Below are positions 24,701 through 33,406 of a stretch of 64,000 nucleotides of DNA, one piece after another (the stretch's first letter is position 1; each line of letters opens with the position of its first letter). Source of the stretch: Protonemura montana (lineage: Eukaryota > Arthropoda > Insecta > Plecoptera > Nemouridae); assembly GCA_947568835.1 (NCBI GenBank), contig OX387607.1, positions 14,833,701 to 14,897,700 on the forward strand, read 5' to 3'. The position numbers were made by a program, and so were the translations under genes. The notes under the pieces are model-generated. The model searched no databases. It was not told the origin of the DNA and saw only the letters and a list, made by a program, of their open reading frames with translations.

Positions 24701-27700
24701 GGAACCGCTTCCAGTCGGACTTGCTGATGGCCGTACGCGTGGCTAATGACTTCAAGACCGAGGCCCAGCACGGCTGGGAGAAGTTGCTGCTGGAAAACAA
24801 GACGCTCCGCGAGAAGGTCCGCTCTCTCGAGTCGCAGCTCGATCGACAGAAAGGTACGTGAAATATAGTTACCAAGACAACGAGAAAGTTTTACTGATGC
24901 CAATTTTTTTAGAGGTTATTTGTGTTTCTTACAATTGTCTTGTGCTTTAGTACTAAGCACCGTTATGAATTGTTTTTTCTGGTATCTGCCACTAGATAGG
25001 TCGATAATTTAAGCTGATTCGTGGGTCTCCCCACTCCGCTGTCGGTAGCTACTGTACGTAATTTAGCGCGCGCTTCGACTTACGCGGACTTTGGTTCCAT
25101 TGAAACAATTTGTCTGATCGTGATGAGATTAATAATGAGATTTGTAATTGCTTATTATCTGGCTCAGATTATTCAATTAACATCAAAATCTGTAGGTCAA
25201 GTTCAATTCCTGTAAATCATGCTGTGCAAGTACATTTTTTTTTCCAATCCTAACGAACACTAGCACTTTCTCTGAAATTCTGATTTCACCGGAAAAGTAC
25301 CTTGCATTTATTTCAGTGCTTATTAACCTGCAAAGCTATCTTCAACCTCTTGGTATTGGATTCGCACTTGATATGTAACACGCACTGTCCTCTAGCTACC
25401 ATCGAAGCGAATCGTAAAGAAGTGCTACGGCTAACGGCGGCGACTGTTCTTGAAGTAGCCGTGCCTCAGCCACGTACATCTTTCGCGGTCCAGCCGTCTC
25501 TGACCAAAGAACAACCGATGAAACCAACGCCGTTGGCTCGCATTTACAAAAGCCCTCCGCCCAAAACCACGCGTGCCACCAAGCACAATATCGGCATCAG
25601 TCTCCCGAACTTGCACGACATTACCGAAGAAGATGTCAGCACGGTTGGCATCAAATTTAAAAACGAGGCGGAACCAGTGCGACCACAATCGATGGAGTCG
25701 GTCAACAAACGCTTTGGGAAAATTTCTTGGGATTTCAATAGCAACGAAACGGTTTTTAGCGAACACGTGCCAAAGCCGGAACCCAGAGACGATAAGCGCG
25801 TGAAACATTCGGCAATCAATTTGGAGCTCAAGAGAAAATTCATGTCGAAAGAAATTATTGACAAGGATCATACGCTTGGCGAAGATGTAAATCCTTTTCT
25901 TGAACGAGTCGAAGAATGCCACAGCGAGCTTCGATCAGCTGCGGTGGCTAAGGTCTACCCAGAATACGAGACAGTCGACTTTGGAAAAGCGTCGATTTCA
26001 AACTCTAGCAGTTCGGAAAGTGACCTAGAAGGGAGGACATCTGCTGGTGTTCCGAAGGAAACACTTAAAGCTCCCGAATATGCCACAGTGAATTTCTCGG
26101 CCAAAAATAATCGGCAACCGAACGTTAGTCCGAGGGACGGTGAGATTATCTGGACCAGCGACGACAACAAGCCGTTAGAAGACGAGGTCAAGATCGAAGA
26201 CGTCGTCGAGGAACTTGACCACGAGTCAGAGTTAGAGAAACCAAGAACGCTCGAGGAACTTGTGGACCCAATATTTGACGATCTGTTTAAGGATGGAGAC
26301 ATCAGTGTGAACAATTTACGCCTCTCGGAACTTTTTGAGAACGAGTCGTTGAATGACAGCAGCGCCGAGAAGTTTGAGCACCTTTTCAACACGACCTACC
26401 CTAATTACGAGAAGCTTTGCTTGGAAGACATCAAGGTATCAAGCCCACCGAAGCATGAACCTCTCTCTAAGATAAAAGACCAGTTGAAGCAAGCCACGTT
26501 TGTCGAATCAGATGAATACCGGCGAGAGACTCGAAAGAAACTGGACGTTTCCGTGAAAGTGCGACGTCACACCGCCCCAGTGGCTTCTGGAGAGGTACAA
26601 GGCAGCAAGTTTGGCGGAAGCTGCTATCCGAAAGATACTGAAGTCGTAAAGCTTCGTAGGAACCAGGGATTGGTGCGACTTTCGTCCATAGAGATCCCGA
26701 CCGTCACTGGAGGCAACGAACAAATAGCCACCGCCTGTAAGTAACGGACCCGACGAGGCAAATGTGCTCAATGTGGTCTGCGGCGGGGCAAAAAAAAAAT
26801 CCGGGTGGTGGATCTTCGAGGTGTGATGCATACTGCGTTTGTGAGACGTCTGTAGAACTGTGCTGTCTATAGTTTGTGTGGTCCAATGTGCCGTGCTCCG
26901 TGTTAGAACCTTTCCGATAACCAAACAAGTCTGGTTTGGTCAACGCATCCTCGGAAACCTCTAGACTGTGCGGTGCTACCAGGGCATGGTTCTTCCATCG
27001 TAAATCGTTCTCCTGGGTTGTGTGTGCTGTCATGTGTTTTTATGTTATCAGATTTGTCTACTTCTGACACTCCCAAAGTCAACAGGAAAATGTTTGTTTG
27101 TTTTTATTATGCTCGACATTGTTTGGCATTCAGCCAGCTCGGTGATCAAACCTAAAATCTTGATGTTAACGATAACCTCATTGTTGCAGCGCTTAGCAAG
27201 CCTGTCGAGCTGCCGCCTCTGCTTCGCACGAACTCGGCGACGGAAGCGGCCGTGCTCTCGGCTGTGCAGCCAGAGTTGCAAGTGCGGCGACAAAAGACCG
27301 GCATTTCGCGCCAGGACAGCCGGCTCTCTGTCAAGTCTCTCATTGACTCGATCGAGAATGCAGCCAAACTTGCCAAGAACAGTGAGTTGGGGTGACAGCA
27401 TTTGCTGAAGCAATTTGCTAGAGCACCATTTTGTGAAAGGGGTTATTGTGTGAACATTTTTTAATTGTGCATTTTGAAAGAAAGTGGGAAATGCAAGAAA
27501 ATTATTGGGAAAGATTGCCAAGGAAGATTTTGAGAATATGAGTGATGGGGAAGACCATTTATGTAATAAAATTGCCAAGACCAATAAACACAGAAGTAAT
27601 TGTTACCAAAGGAAATAAGAAGGAAACAAATCCAGGGCAGTGTCTTTTTTATTGACATATTTTTCTCTCTATTTCAAAAGGAATGTAGATAAAATTGAAA

Positions 27701-30569
27701 GAAAATAGATTTTGCCAGCTTGAGTTTCTTTGGGAAGGGCTTGTGGCACACGAGTTATATGCTAATTAATGGTTAACATTAACAATTTATCCCAACTGGA
27801 GAGACTGTGACCTTCCAACTCATACTGTAAAAGGTGTTCTTTGTGATTCTCGATCTCCTGACATCGCCTAATGCAAATGTTACTTGTTTGTCTTCACCTG
27901 CTGAACCCGTCACTTCTCTGCTCCAGGTCCTGGAAGTCGAAGCAGCTCCACTTCGAGCTTGTCCAGCATCGCCAGCGGGGCGGCAATCGCAAACGCGATG
28001 ACACCGCAGTCTCCGACGTCCGACATGGTGCCGCTGAGAGAGCAGCAGAACAAGCGCAACATCCTCTCCGGTAAGTGGCTGCGATAAAACCGCACTCTAC
28101 AACTCCCTTTCAGAACGTTTGGTAGATAGGTCCGGGTTCAGCACTTAACCACGGCAACCATTCTGTTTTTTCGAGCCACATTAAAAAAGAAAATCGACCA
28201 GTTAGTACTGCATTGCACAAACATCCAGAACCCAGGGATTGGCAGAATTTTGTCAAGCAAAGATTTAACTGTAGATTTAACTTTTGATAGCCATGGAGAT
28301 GCTGAAATTGTCTGACAGAGCATCTTATAACTGCCTCCTTTAGTACTTTCTCATAACTACTATACCATGAGTAAAGTGACACTCACTTTATTCTGTGGTT
28401 GTGATGGCATTGGCAAGTGCTCAGTAGATACTTTGTTAAATTTGATATCACTTTTCTTTAACCTAAATGTATAGGCATTGTGCCATTAAATTCAAATTGC
28501 TCGTAATAAAGATTTACCAGGCGTAGGTTATTTTGACGAAGTTCTACATATATTTTTCTATTTGAACCTCGTATGAACCTAATTAAATCTGTGTAGCATC
28601 TTTTCGAAGACGGAAAGGTATTTTGATATGAGCAGGGTTACGGTTTTTGATTGAAGTTAAGGGGTGAGCCGAAGAATCGTTAAACATTCTACCTGTGGCT
28701 TGACACTGTTAGTTTCCTTGCATCGAAATCATTTGCAGTGTATCTTGCACGTCTGATAGCTGTTGTTGTTTTTGTAGATAACGTATTTAAGAGCGAGTCG
28801 AAGAGAGATGACGAACTGGGGCCTAACTCGGTTTCCATCTTCTCGAGCAAGACTCTTGACTTTGGTCGTCGGAACAGCCAGCCTGACATAAGTAGGTTGA
28901 TCTTGCATCGTTGCAGTGCATGTGTACGGCTGGTGGCGTTCTTGGTTTCATACTTGTCTTTCGTTTTGTCTTGTTCATTTGTGGGTGTTTTTTTTTTTAC
29001 GTTTTTAGAGTAGCCATGTGAAGTTTTAAAGTAGCGATTTAGGTACAACATCTTCGTAGGCTAGAAATGTAGACTTCTTCCTGTTAAGCTTACGAAGTTC
29101 AGTAGTTGCTGGCAGCATAATTTGTTGAGTATACTTTTTCTCGCTTCGTTTGATTACATTTTTATGTTTGTCCAAAGTTTCCAGATAATTCCCTGAAAAG
29201 TACTCATTTCTTGGTCGAGTTCCTTTTCTTATAACTAAGTTATGTCCCATTATGTATCTCAGTTGTTCCTTTTCTAGCTCGTTTGTATCCCATTATTCAC
29301 TAGATCTCTTTCCATCTCTTTCTCTATGTTTTTTTTATGCATGTTACGTTTTGTTTATTTTTGTAGCAGCAGTTTTTTATATCAATTTCCGACAATTCTG
29401 AGCCAGATCTAACGCGACTTTGGCTCATTTCCAGGTGAACGAAAAGACCCCCTGACTTACCTCGTGAAGAACGGTGGCTCGAAGCGCAACGCCCTTCTCA
29501 AATGGTGTCAAAACAAAACGGTCGGATACCGAAACATCGACATCACAAACTTCTCGAGCTCGTGGAACGACGGATTGGCGTTGTGTGCGATTCTCCACAC
29601 CTACCTACCAAACAAGTACGCAAGAAACCTGGCAAACAGATGGCGTTCTAAGTGGGCTCAACGACTGGGAAACTTGTACTGACAGTTGATTTCCTTCCGC
29701 AGGGTCCCATACGACACCCTGACGGCCAGTGAGAAGCGACGCAACTTCACGATCGCGTTTGCTGCTGCCGAGTCTGTCGGAGTTCCGACGACACTCGTAA
29801 GTTTGCAACGAAAACTTAAGCGCAGTTGGCGTTCTGTATAGACTTAACAGCCCGGAGTTATTCTTATCAACTGAGTTTCCAGAGCTTTTTTATTAGAAAT
29901 AAAACATTATAGTTGGTAGAAAATATTGTTAACGAGGGATTTTGTGCATTGCAAGCATTTTTAATTTTAATTGGATTTCACAAGGGTAATTTTATTTCTT
30001 GGAACATTTGAGAAGGTTTTAGAAAGGAGGGAGTACTACCTGATGATGTGATTTAGATGGGTCACTAATAGAAGAACAATGCATCCAAAAAGATATATTT
30101 CCAAACTGGAGTTTGGTGACAAATCTTTTAGAAAATAGTCAACTTCACTTGACAGTTTTAACTCAGTTTGATAACTAGTGGGAATGCCAGATAGAGTAGA
30201 TGGGATAGGAGTATAAAAACCATATAAGAACTGCTCTAACCCTTGAAGAAGTAACTAGTACAAGTCACGAAACGTCGGGAAATTTAGTTGTCCTTTACTT
30301 AGCATTTAAAACCCCATTTCGAATAGCTTTTGTTAAAATTAGTGCTAAGGATAAATCAAGTAGATATGAGTCTAAAAACCGTCATGATACAATCTCTTAT
30401 AGACTCCATAGCAATCTTCACATATCTAGGAATTATGCAAAAAAAAGTTGTCACTAACTTGTCCTTTCTTCGTTTCTAGAATTTGACTGATATGATCCAG
30501 CTCGAGCGACCTGACTGGCAGCACGTGATTTCATACGTTACCGACCTGTACCGTCATTTTGAGACGTAA
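729..30569 (+). CDS. SPECC1L: Cytospin-A/SPECC1L-like coiled-coil and calponin-homology protein
   Basis: Cytospins are cytoskeletal cross-linkers that bind actin through a C-terminal CH domain and associate with microtubules. Exons read here: 729-799, 7998-8216, 15783-15952, 16983-17152, 19369-19503, 20128-20267, 20674-20920, 22343-22609, 22965-23153, 23526-23651, 24183-24326, 24691-24853, 25396-26736, 27190-27381, 27927-28070, 28778-28891, 29435-29615, 29703-29796, 30480-30569, about 1398 aa. Residues ~20-155 are basic and Ser/Pro/Ala rich. Residues ~160-210 and ~285-680 are heptad-rich coiled coil, including [23 protein letters not shown] and [10 protein letters not shown]. The CH domain (~1283-1395) reads [39 protein letters not shown] and ends YRHFET, as in vertebrate SPECC1L. 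Vertebrate proteins are about 1117 aa. The excess is mainly one 447-aa acidic exon (25396-26736). A shorter form could start at ATG 15754 (1311 aa). The identity is secure; the two 5' exons are inferred from splice sites and phase. Confidence 0.9.
1007..1029. repeat. Poly-T run
   Basis: 23 consecutive T. It could be the reverse-strand poly(A) of an old retrocopy, but no recognisable body flanks it. Confidence 0.9.
3102..3111. promoter_or_regulatory. Perfect palindromic E-box (CLEAR/M-box type)
   Basis: GTCACGTGAC is the full 10-bp palindrome bound by MiT/TFE-type bHLH-ZIP factors. It sits in a CpG-rich stretch (2900-3170) of the first cytospin intron that ends in a donor-like CGG|GTGAGT at 3167, so the stretch might be an alternative promoter and noncoding first exon. 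Inference only; a 10-mer can occur by chance. Confidence 0.35.
5769..6221 (+). mobile_element. 5S-rRNA-derived SINE, full-length copy A
   Basis: A 453-bp insertion flanked by a perfect 13-bp target-site duplication, TTGATATCGCACT, at 5756-5768 and 6222-6234. The first ~120 bp are plainly derived from 5S rRNA, including CACCGGTTCTCG, GATCACCGAAGTTAAGCAAC and TTGGATGGGTGACC, which cover the internal pol III control regions. A ~300-bp unrelated body follows with a CATCAT-rich segment, and a 3' end GTCGTTAAACACCACAAAT followed by an AAT-repeat tail. This is the structure of the SINE3 (5S-headed) class. The perfect duplication argues for a recent insertion. It lies in the first long intron of the cytospin gene, in sense orientation. 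Confidence 0.92.
7295..7400 (+). repeat. Divergent 5S rRNA-like sequence
   Basis: TTCCGAAGTTAAGCGACAGT followed 15 bases later by GTGGATGGGTGACCACCGAC aligns with the central and 3' domains of 5S rRNA. It differs from the SINE heads and is not followed by the SINE body. It could be a 5S pseudogene or the head of another 5S-derived element. The 5' third is too diverged to be a working 5S gene. Confidence 0.55.
7532..7935 (+). mobile_element. 5S-derived SINE copy B, 3' truncated or diverged
   Basis: The same 5S-like head as copy A (ACCGAATGG start, TTACCGAAGTTCAGCAACACT, TATTGGATGGGTAACC) and the same body (AGGTTGGAGGGATGAAAG, ACGCCATTAGACCAGTGCCG). The homology fades after CAGTTGTCAA, so the GTTAAACACCAC tail and AAT repeat are missing or altered. 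No target-site duplication is visible. It is more diverged than copy A and therefore probably older. It stops about 60 bp before the acceptor of the 7998-8216 exon. Confidence 0.85.
7998..8216 (+). CDS. Candidate symmetric N-terminal exon of the cytospin gene
   Basis: A GC-rich 219-nt block between a strong polypyrimidine acceptor (TTTTCCCGTTTGCTTTCAG) and a consensus donor (CGGCG|GTGAGT). In phase 2 it encodes 73 residues without a stop. The peptide is basic and rich in Ser, Thr, Ala and Arg (for example [17 protein letters not shown]), the composition expected of a disordered cytospin N-terminus. It is phase 2 on both sides, so it could be skipped without changing frame. It joins in frame to 728-799 upstream and to the 15783 acceptor downstream (TTGTTTCGTAG). 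A 5S-derived SINE ends only about 60 bp upstream. Another frame is also open, so the reading rests on phase matching. Confidence 0.65.
8635..8755 (-). mobile_element. Degenerate fragment of the 5S-derived SINE body
   Basis: Weak antisense match to the 3' body of the SINE: CTGATCT, then GTGAATGAGTGG, TGATGAAC, CCTTACCTAGAAGGGA, ACCTACTC and GTCCGTTAA in the same order as in copy C. There is no 5S head and no duplication. An old truncated copy. Confidence 0.55.
12141..12187. repeat. Short tandem repeat of GCACTAGCCTA
   Basis: Three to four tandem copies of an 11-bp unit containing GCACTAGC, ending in GCACTAGCACGTGG. It lies in a cytospin intron; no function is seen. Confidence 0.8.
17651..17774 (+). 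repeat. Dispersed repeat, single copy, more diverged
   Basis: GTTGGGAAATTTGGTTGTTC, TTACTTGCCATTCAAAA, ATAGTGCTAAGGTTAGATGA and ATGACTCTAAAAACCATCAT match the 30261-30385 copy along its length. It lies in a cytospin intron. Confidence 0.7.
21335..21462. repeat. Long near-perfect hairpin flanked by a 14-bp direct repeat
   Basis: Two arms of about 60 bp pair with roughly 85 percent identity around a ~4-base loop near 21398. The left arm contains GAGAGTACGGAACTTACCGA and the right arm the inverse with AAGTTACGTACTCTC. A perfect direct repeat, AAATTAGAAAAACA, lies at 21312-21325 and 21500-21513, suggesting that the intervening 174 bp arrived as one insertion with a target-site duplication. It lies in a cytospin intron. 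Confidence 0.8.
23305..23482. repeat. Dispersed repeat, palindromic copy in a cytospin intron
   Basis: The left part is antisense (TTTTTAGACTTGTATCTACC, TAATCTTGGCACTAG, AACCCTGTTTTTTAATGC) and the right part is sense (ATTAGTTGTTTTACTTAGCA, TTAAAAACCCCAG). The arrangement is the same head-to-head one as at 41.8 kb but with an unrelated spacer instead of TA repeats. Confidence 0.65.
30261..30385 (+). repeat. Dispersed repeat, single copy
   Basis: AAACGTCGGGAAATTTAGTT, CCTTTACTTAGCATTTAAAA, TTAGTGCTAAGGATAAATCA and ATGAGTCTAAAAACCGTCAT occur in the same order as in the copies at 17.65 and 41.8 kb. It lies in the last intron of the cytospin gene. Confidence 0.75.
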
Positions 30570-31790
30570 TCCACTCGATAAGACTGCTTGGTTGTATACG
30601 GTTTGCAGCTCATTTCAGATTGCTGTGCGCCGCTCATTTCTTTGTTCCTGGTTTCTTAATTTGTATTTTTACTAAAATAACGCCCTGTCAAAGTAGCCGA
30701 CTAGAAGATGTCTGTTATATTTACATTATCATTACATTTCTGGTCCGGCATTTTGGCTGTCGGCACATTTTTTGTGACAATGCTGTATTCGCTCTTTATG
30801 CTAAAGGAACGTCCTGTGATTGTCAATTGTAAGCAACTCGTTCAGATATTTATTTAGGCTCATTTAAGATTAATGGACGACATTTCAGCCTGGATACTAT
30901 TGTAAATTTCTCGATGTATTATTTTTTTTACTGGCTGACTTTTTTTATTATTTCTGAGACAAATGTTGTTTGTGGTGTTAAATACGTTAAGATTCGTCGG
31001 CAGTTTTTATAAGAGGGATGTTTTGTATAAGGAAAGGAAGACATATTAAGGTTGGATGAAATGTATTTGTTCCCACATCTTTATTTTTAATGTAATTATG
31101 TTTTCAATCTAGTCACGAAACATGATTGGTGGGCCAAATACTGACTTAAATGTCTTTATACTGAAATTGTTTAGCCAAGCCGCCTGTATTTTGTACACTT
31201 TTATGTTCCTATATGGATGGCGCAATTTAAATTCTGTAGCTTTTAATGAAAAACATACTTTTGCAATGTAAAATTTGAATAAAATGATATTGTCTTTTCA
31301 CTAAACCTGTCGCATTTGTCAATAATTGTTGGATGTAGCAATATGCTCATTATAAAAATAACATTTATGTGTAAGTAAAAACTTGTTCTGGCCAAATCCT
31401 TCCCTTTTTGTGAAATTTTTATTCAAGAATTCAGTAGTTGGAAACAGAAATGCACCGTTAGGTTTCTAATAAATCAGTGCCTTGGCACTAATGGTAAAAA
31501 TGACATCGATTTGAGTTCGCACATTCTTGCCAATTGCTGGTACTTAAACATGGAATACTGACCTCGATAATTAATCCACTTGATTGATATTTTGAGTCAT
31601 GAGTATTTAATTGTCGTGGATTTTTAAAAAGCCAGGAGCAATCAGGTAGCCGCCACCGTAACAACGTGCGCAAAGCTCGTGTTGTTCCGCTAGAAGTAAA
31701 CATTAGCGCCGAGGCTTGGGGTAATGCAAGTCAGTGTAGTACCTACTTTGTCTCAAAAATGATTTCAGTTCTGGTCTAATAAACATACCA
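30570..31790. other. Convergent intergenic region and 3' UTRs
   Basis: An AT-rich stretch between the cytospin stop and the UBE3D-like stop. It contains the AATAAA at 31278 and TTTATT at 31418 for the opposite strand. No gene or repeat was recognised. Confidence 0.6.
31278..31283 (+). terminator. Candidate polyadenylation signal of the cytospin gene
   Basis: AATAAA 709 bp after the stop codon and well before the convergent UBE3D-like gene. An AT-rich 3' UTR precedes it. Confidence 0.55.
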
Positions 31791-32918
31791 TCAGAGAGCA
31801 TCTTTAAATTCCCCCAATCCCAGATACGAAACAAAGAAGCCGTTCGTAAACCTACTTTCTGGTGGGATACATTTGGTAACTTTGATCAAATGTTCTAGGC
31901 CAGCCACAAACATCTGCTTAGCCATATCAACCGATTGCACATTTACGTCATTCTGCCAACGTTCAACCAAAGGCGTCAGACCTGGTTGATGAAGATACAA
32001 AATTTTAGTAGAATCAACTGAATTAAGCTTGGATTCTGCATTTTCTGGGCAGTCTTCGTCGAAATTAACTAACAATTTTAGTTCTTTATCCATTACCCAC
32101 AATAGAAGGTATTGAGTTTCGTCCTCGTGAACTCGAGTCTCCACTAAAAGTCTGCACAATACGCCAACAGATCCACAAAAAGCTTCCATCACCACAGTCT
32201 CAAAATCGTCCAGAGCTTTGTTTGGTTCTTTCCCATCACACACGACATTGCAGTTCCACAGCTTCACCTTTCTCTTCTGTAACAAACCGAGCCATGATTG
32301 GCATCTAGAACAACGTAGAATCGTTCCAAGGTCGCTACGTTTTGGCAAGTCGAGAACTAATGCAGGCACTAGGATGAAACACATTCCGTACAAGCAGTCG
32401 TTTCTTTCAACAGGTAATGGCGTTTCCACTGCGGGCCCATCCGAGTGCCGGTGGCAGAACCAGTCGCCGTCTTCCCAAGTTGCCGATGGAAGGGGCAGAA
32501 TTCGTTGGAAAGTTATCGCTCCGGCCGATATCAACTGAGAGCAGCATTTACATGTGATCTTGCATGGCTCATTAGCAACAATTGAAGGTGCGTCGTCAGG
32601 GATATCTCGTTTTATCTCTTCGTAGTGCAAGACTTCGGTGAGAAAAGAGCCTGCGATAAAACTCAAAGGTTTTGTTTGAATTCGAAACGTTATCGAATTA
32701 GCTTTTACTTTGAGAGAAGATACACTTTTGGGGACTAAGTTGCATCCAGCAAAGCTTAGAATTTGTAACACTTTTTTGGTATCGTAGATGTACTCCAGTT
32801 CTATTGATGAAGATTTAAATTTTATATTCACTGTTTGGTCAACATTCAACAATTTTTGAGTGGTTATAAAAACATTGCAAACTTGAATCCTTGGTCGAAC
32901 CTCTATGATAATGCCCAT
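31791..32918 (-). CDS. UBE3D: UBE3D-like HECT-type E3 ubiquitin ligase, intronless
   Basis: A single uninterrupted 375-aa reading frame. The first in-frame ATG is at 32918 (MGIIIEVRP). UBE3D (the HECT_2 family) binds E2 enzymes of the UBE2C type and acts as an E3 ubiquitin ligase. Visible family features are the Cys cluster CKITCKCC (residues 119-126), the LPLPSATW box (142-149) followed by WFCHRH (153-158), then NDCLYGMCFILV, a second CxxC pair CSRC (203-206), and a C-terminal HECT-like half with YLLLWVMD. The length agrees with the vertebrate protein (about 390 aa), so the gene looks complete. The absence of introns is odd beside multi-exon neighbours. It is divergent from VPS53, with 488 bp between start codons. 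An assignment by motif order, not by search. Confidence 0.85.
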   Translation of the reverse strand: MGIIIEVRPRIQVCNVFITTQKLLNVDQTVNIKFKSSSIELEYIYDTKKVLQILSFAGCNLVPKSVSSLKVKANSITFRIQTKPLSFIAGSFLTEVLHYEEIKRDIPDDAPSIVANEPCKITCKCCSQLISAGAITFQRILPLPSATWEDGDWFCHRHSDGPAVETPLPVERNDCLYGMCFILVPALVLDLPKRSDLGTILRCSRCQSWLGLLQKRKVKLWNCNVVCDGKEPNKALDDFETVVMEAFCGSVGVLCRLLVETRVHEDETQYLLLWVMDKELKLLVNFDEDCPENAESKLNSVDSTKILYLHQPGLTPLVERWQNDVNVQSVDMAKQMFVAGLEHLIKVTKCIPPESRFTNGFFVSYLGLGEFKDAL

Positions 32919-33406
32919 GGCTAAGCCCACTCGGTGTAGTGACTAAATTTCTTGACCACATATGCAGCGACTTGTTGGCCACAGAGAATGCACGACCACT
33001 ATTCACTGTTGGCCACTATTCATTCAGAGATGATATTCTATAACCTAATACCATTCCCAGTGCAAGCATGTGTCCGTACCATTCCAGCAGGGAACCGTTC
33101 AATCACATGCAGTTACAAGTTCGTAACAACCTGTTGCTTCTTCATTCAAGGATAGATGAAATACAAGTGTAAACTTTTTCTTCCATAGAACTAGTAGAAG
33201 ACAGAAACTGATAAATATTTGTTCACGGATTTCTGGAGACTTCGGGCGGTTTGGCGCGCTGCTTGCTGTAACGCTGTAAATTGTTCTATAAATTATGTAA
33301 GTACTGTACATTCCGAACAGGTGTTCTGTGACAAGTACTGTCAACCGCCTTTATGGTTCTTATTTGATAACCTGCGGCATCAAAGCGAATAATAATTAAC
33401 TACGTC
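32919..33406. promoter_or_regulatory. Divergent promoter region between UBE3D and VPS53
   Basis: 488 bp between the two start codons, so both promoters and 5' UTRs must share it. TTTGGCGC at 33250-33257 matches the E2F core. There is no clear TATA box. The position of each transcription start cannot be fixed from sequence. Confidence 0.6.
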
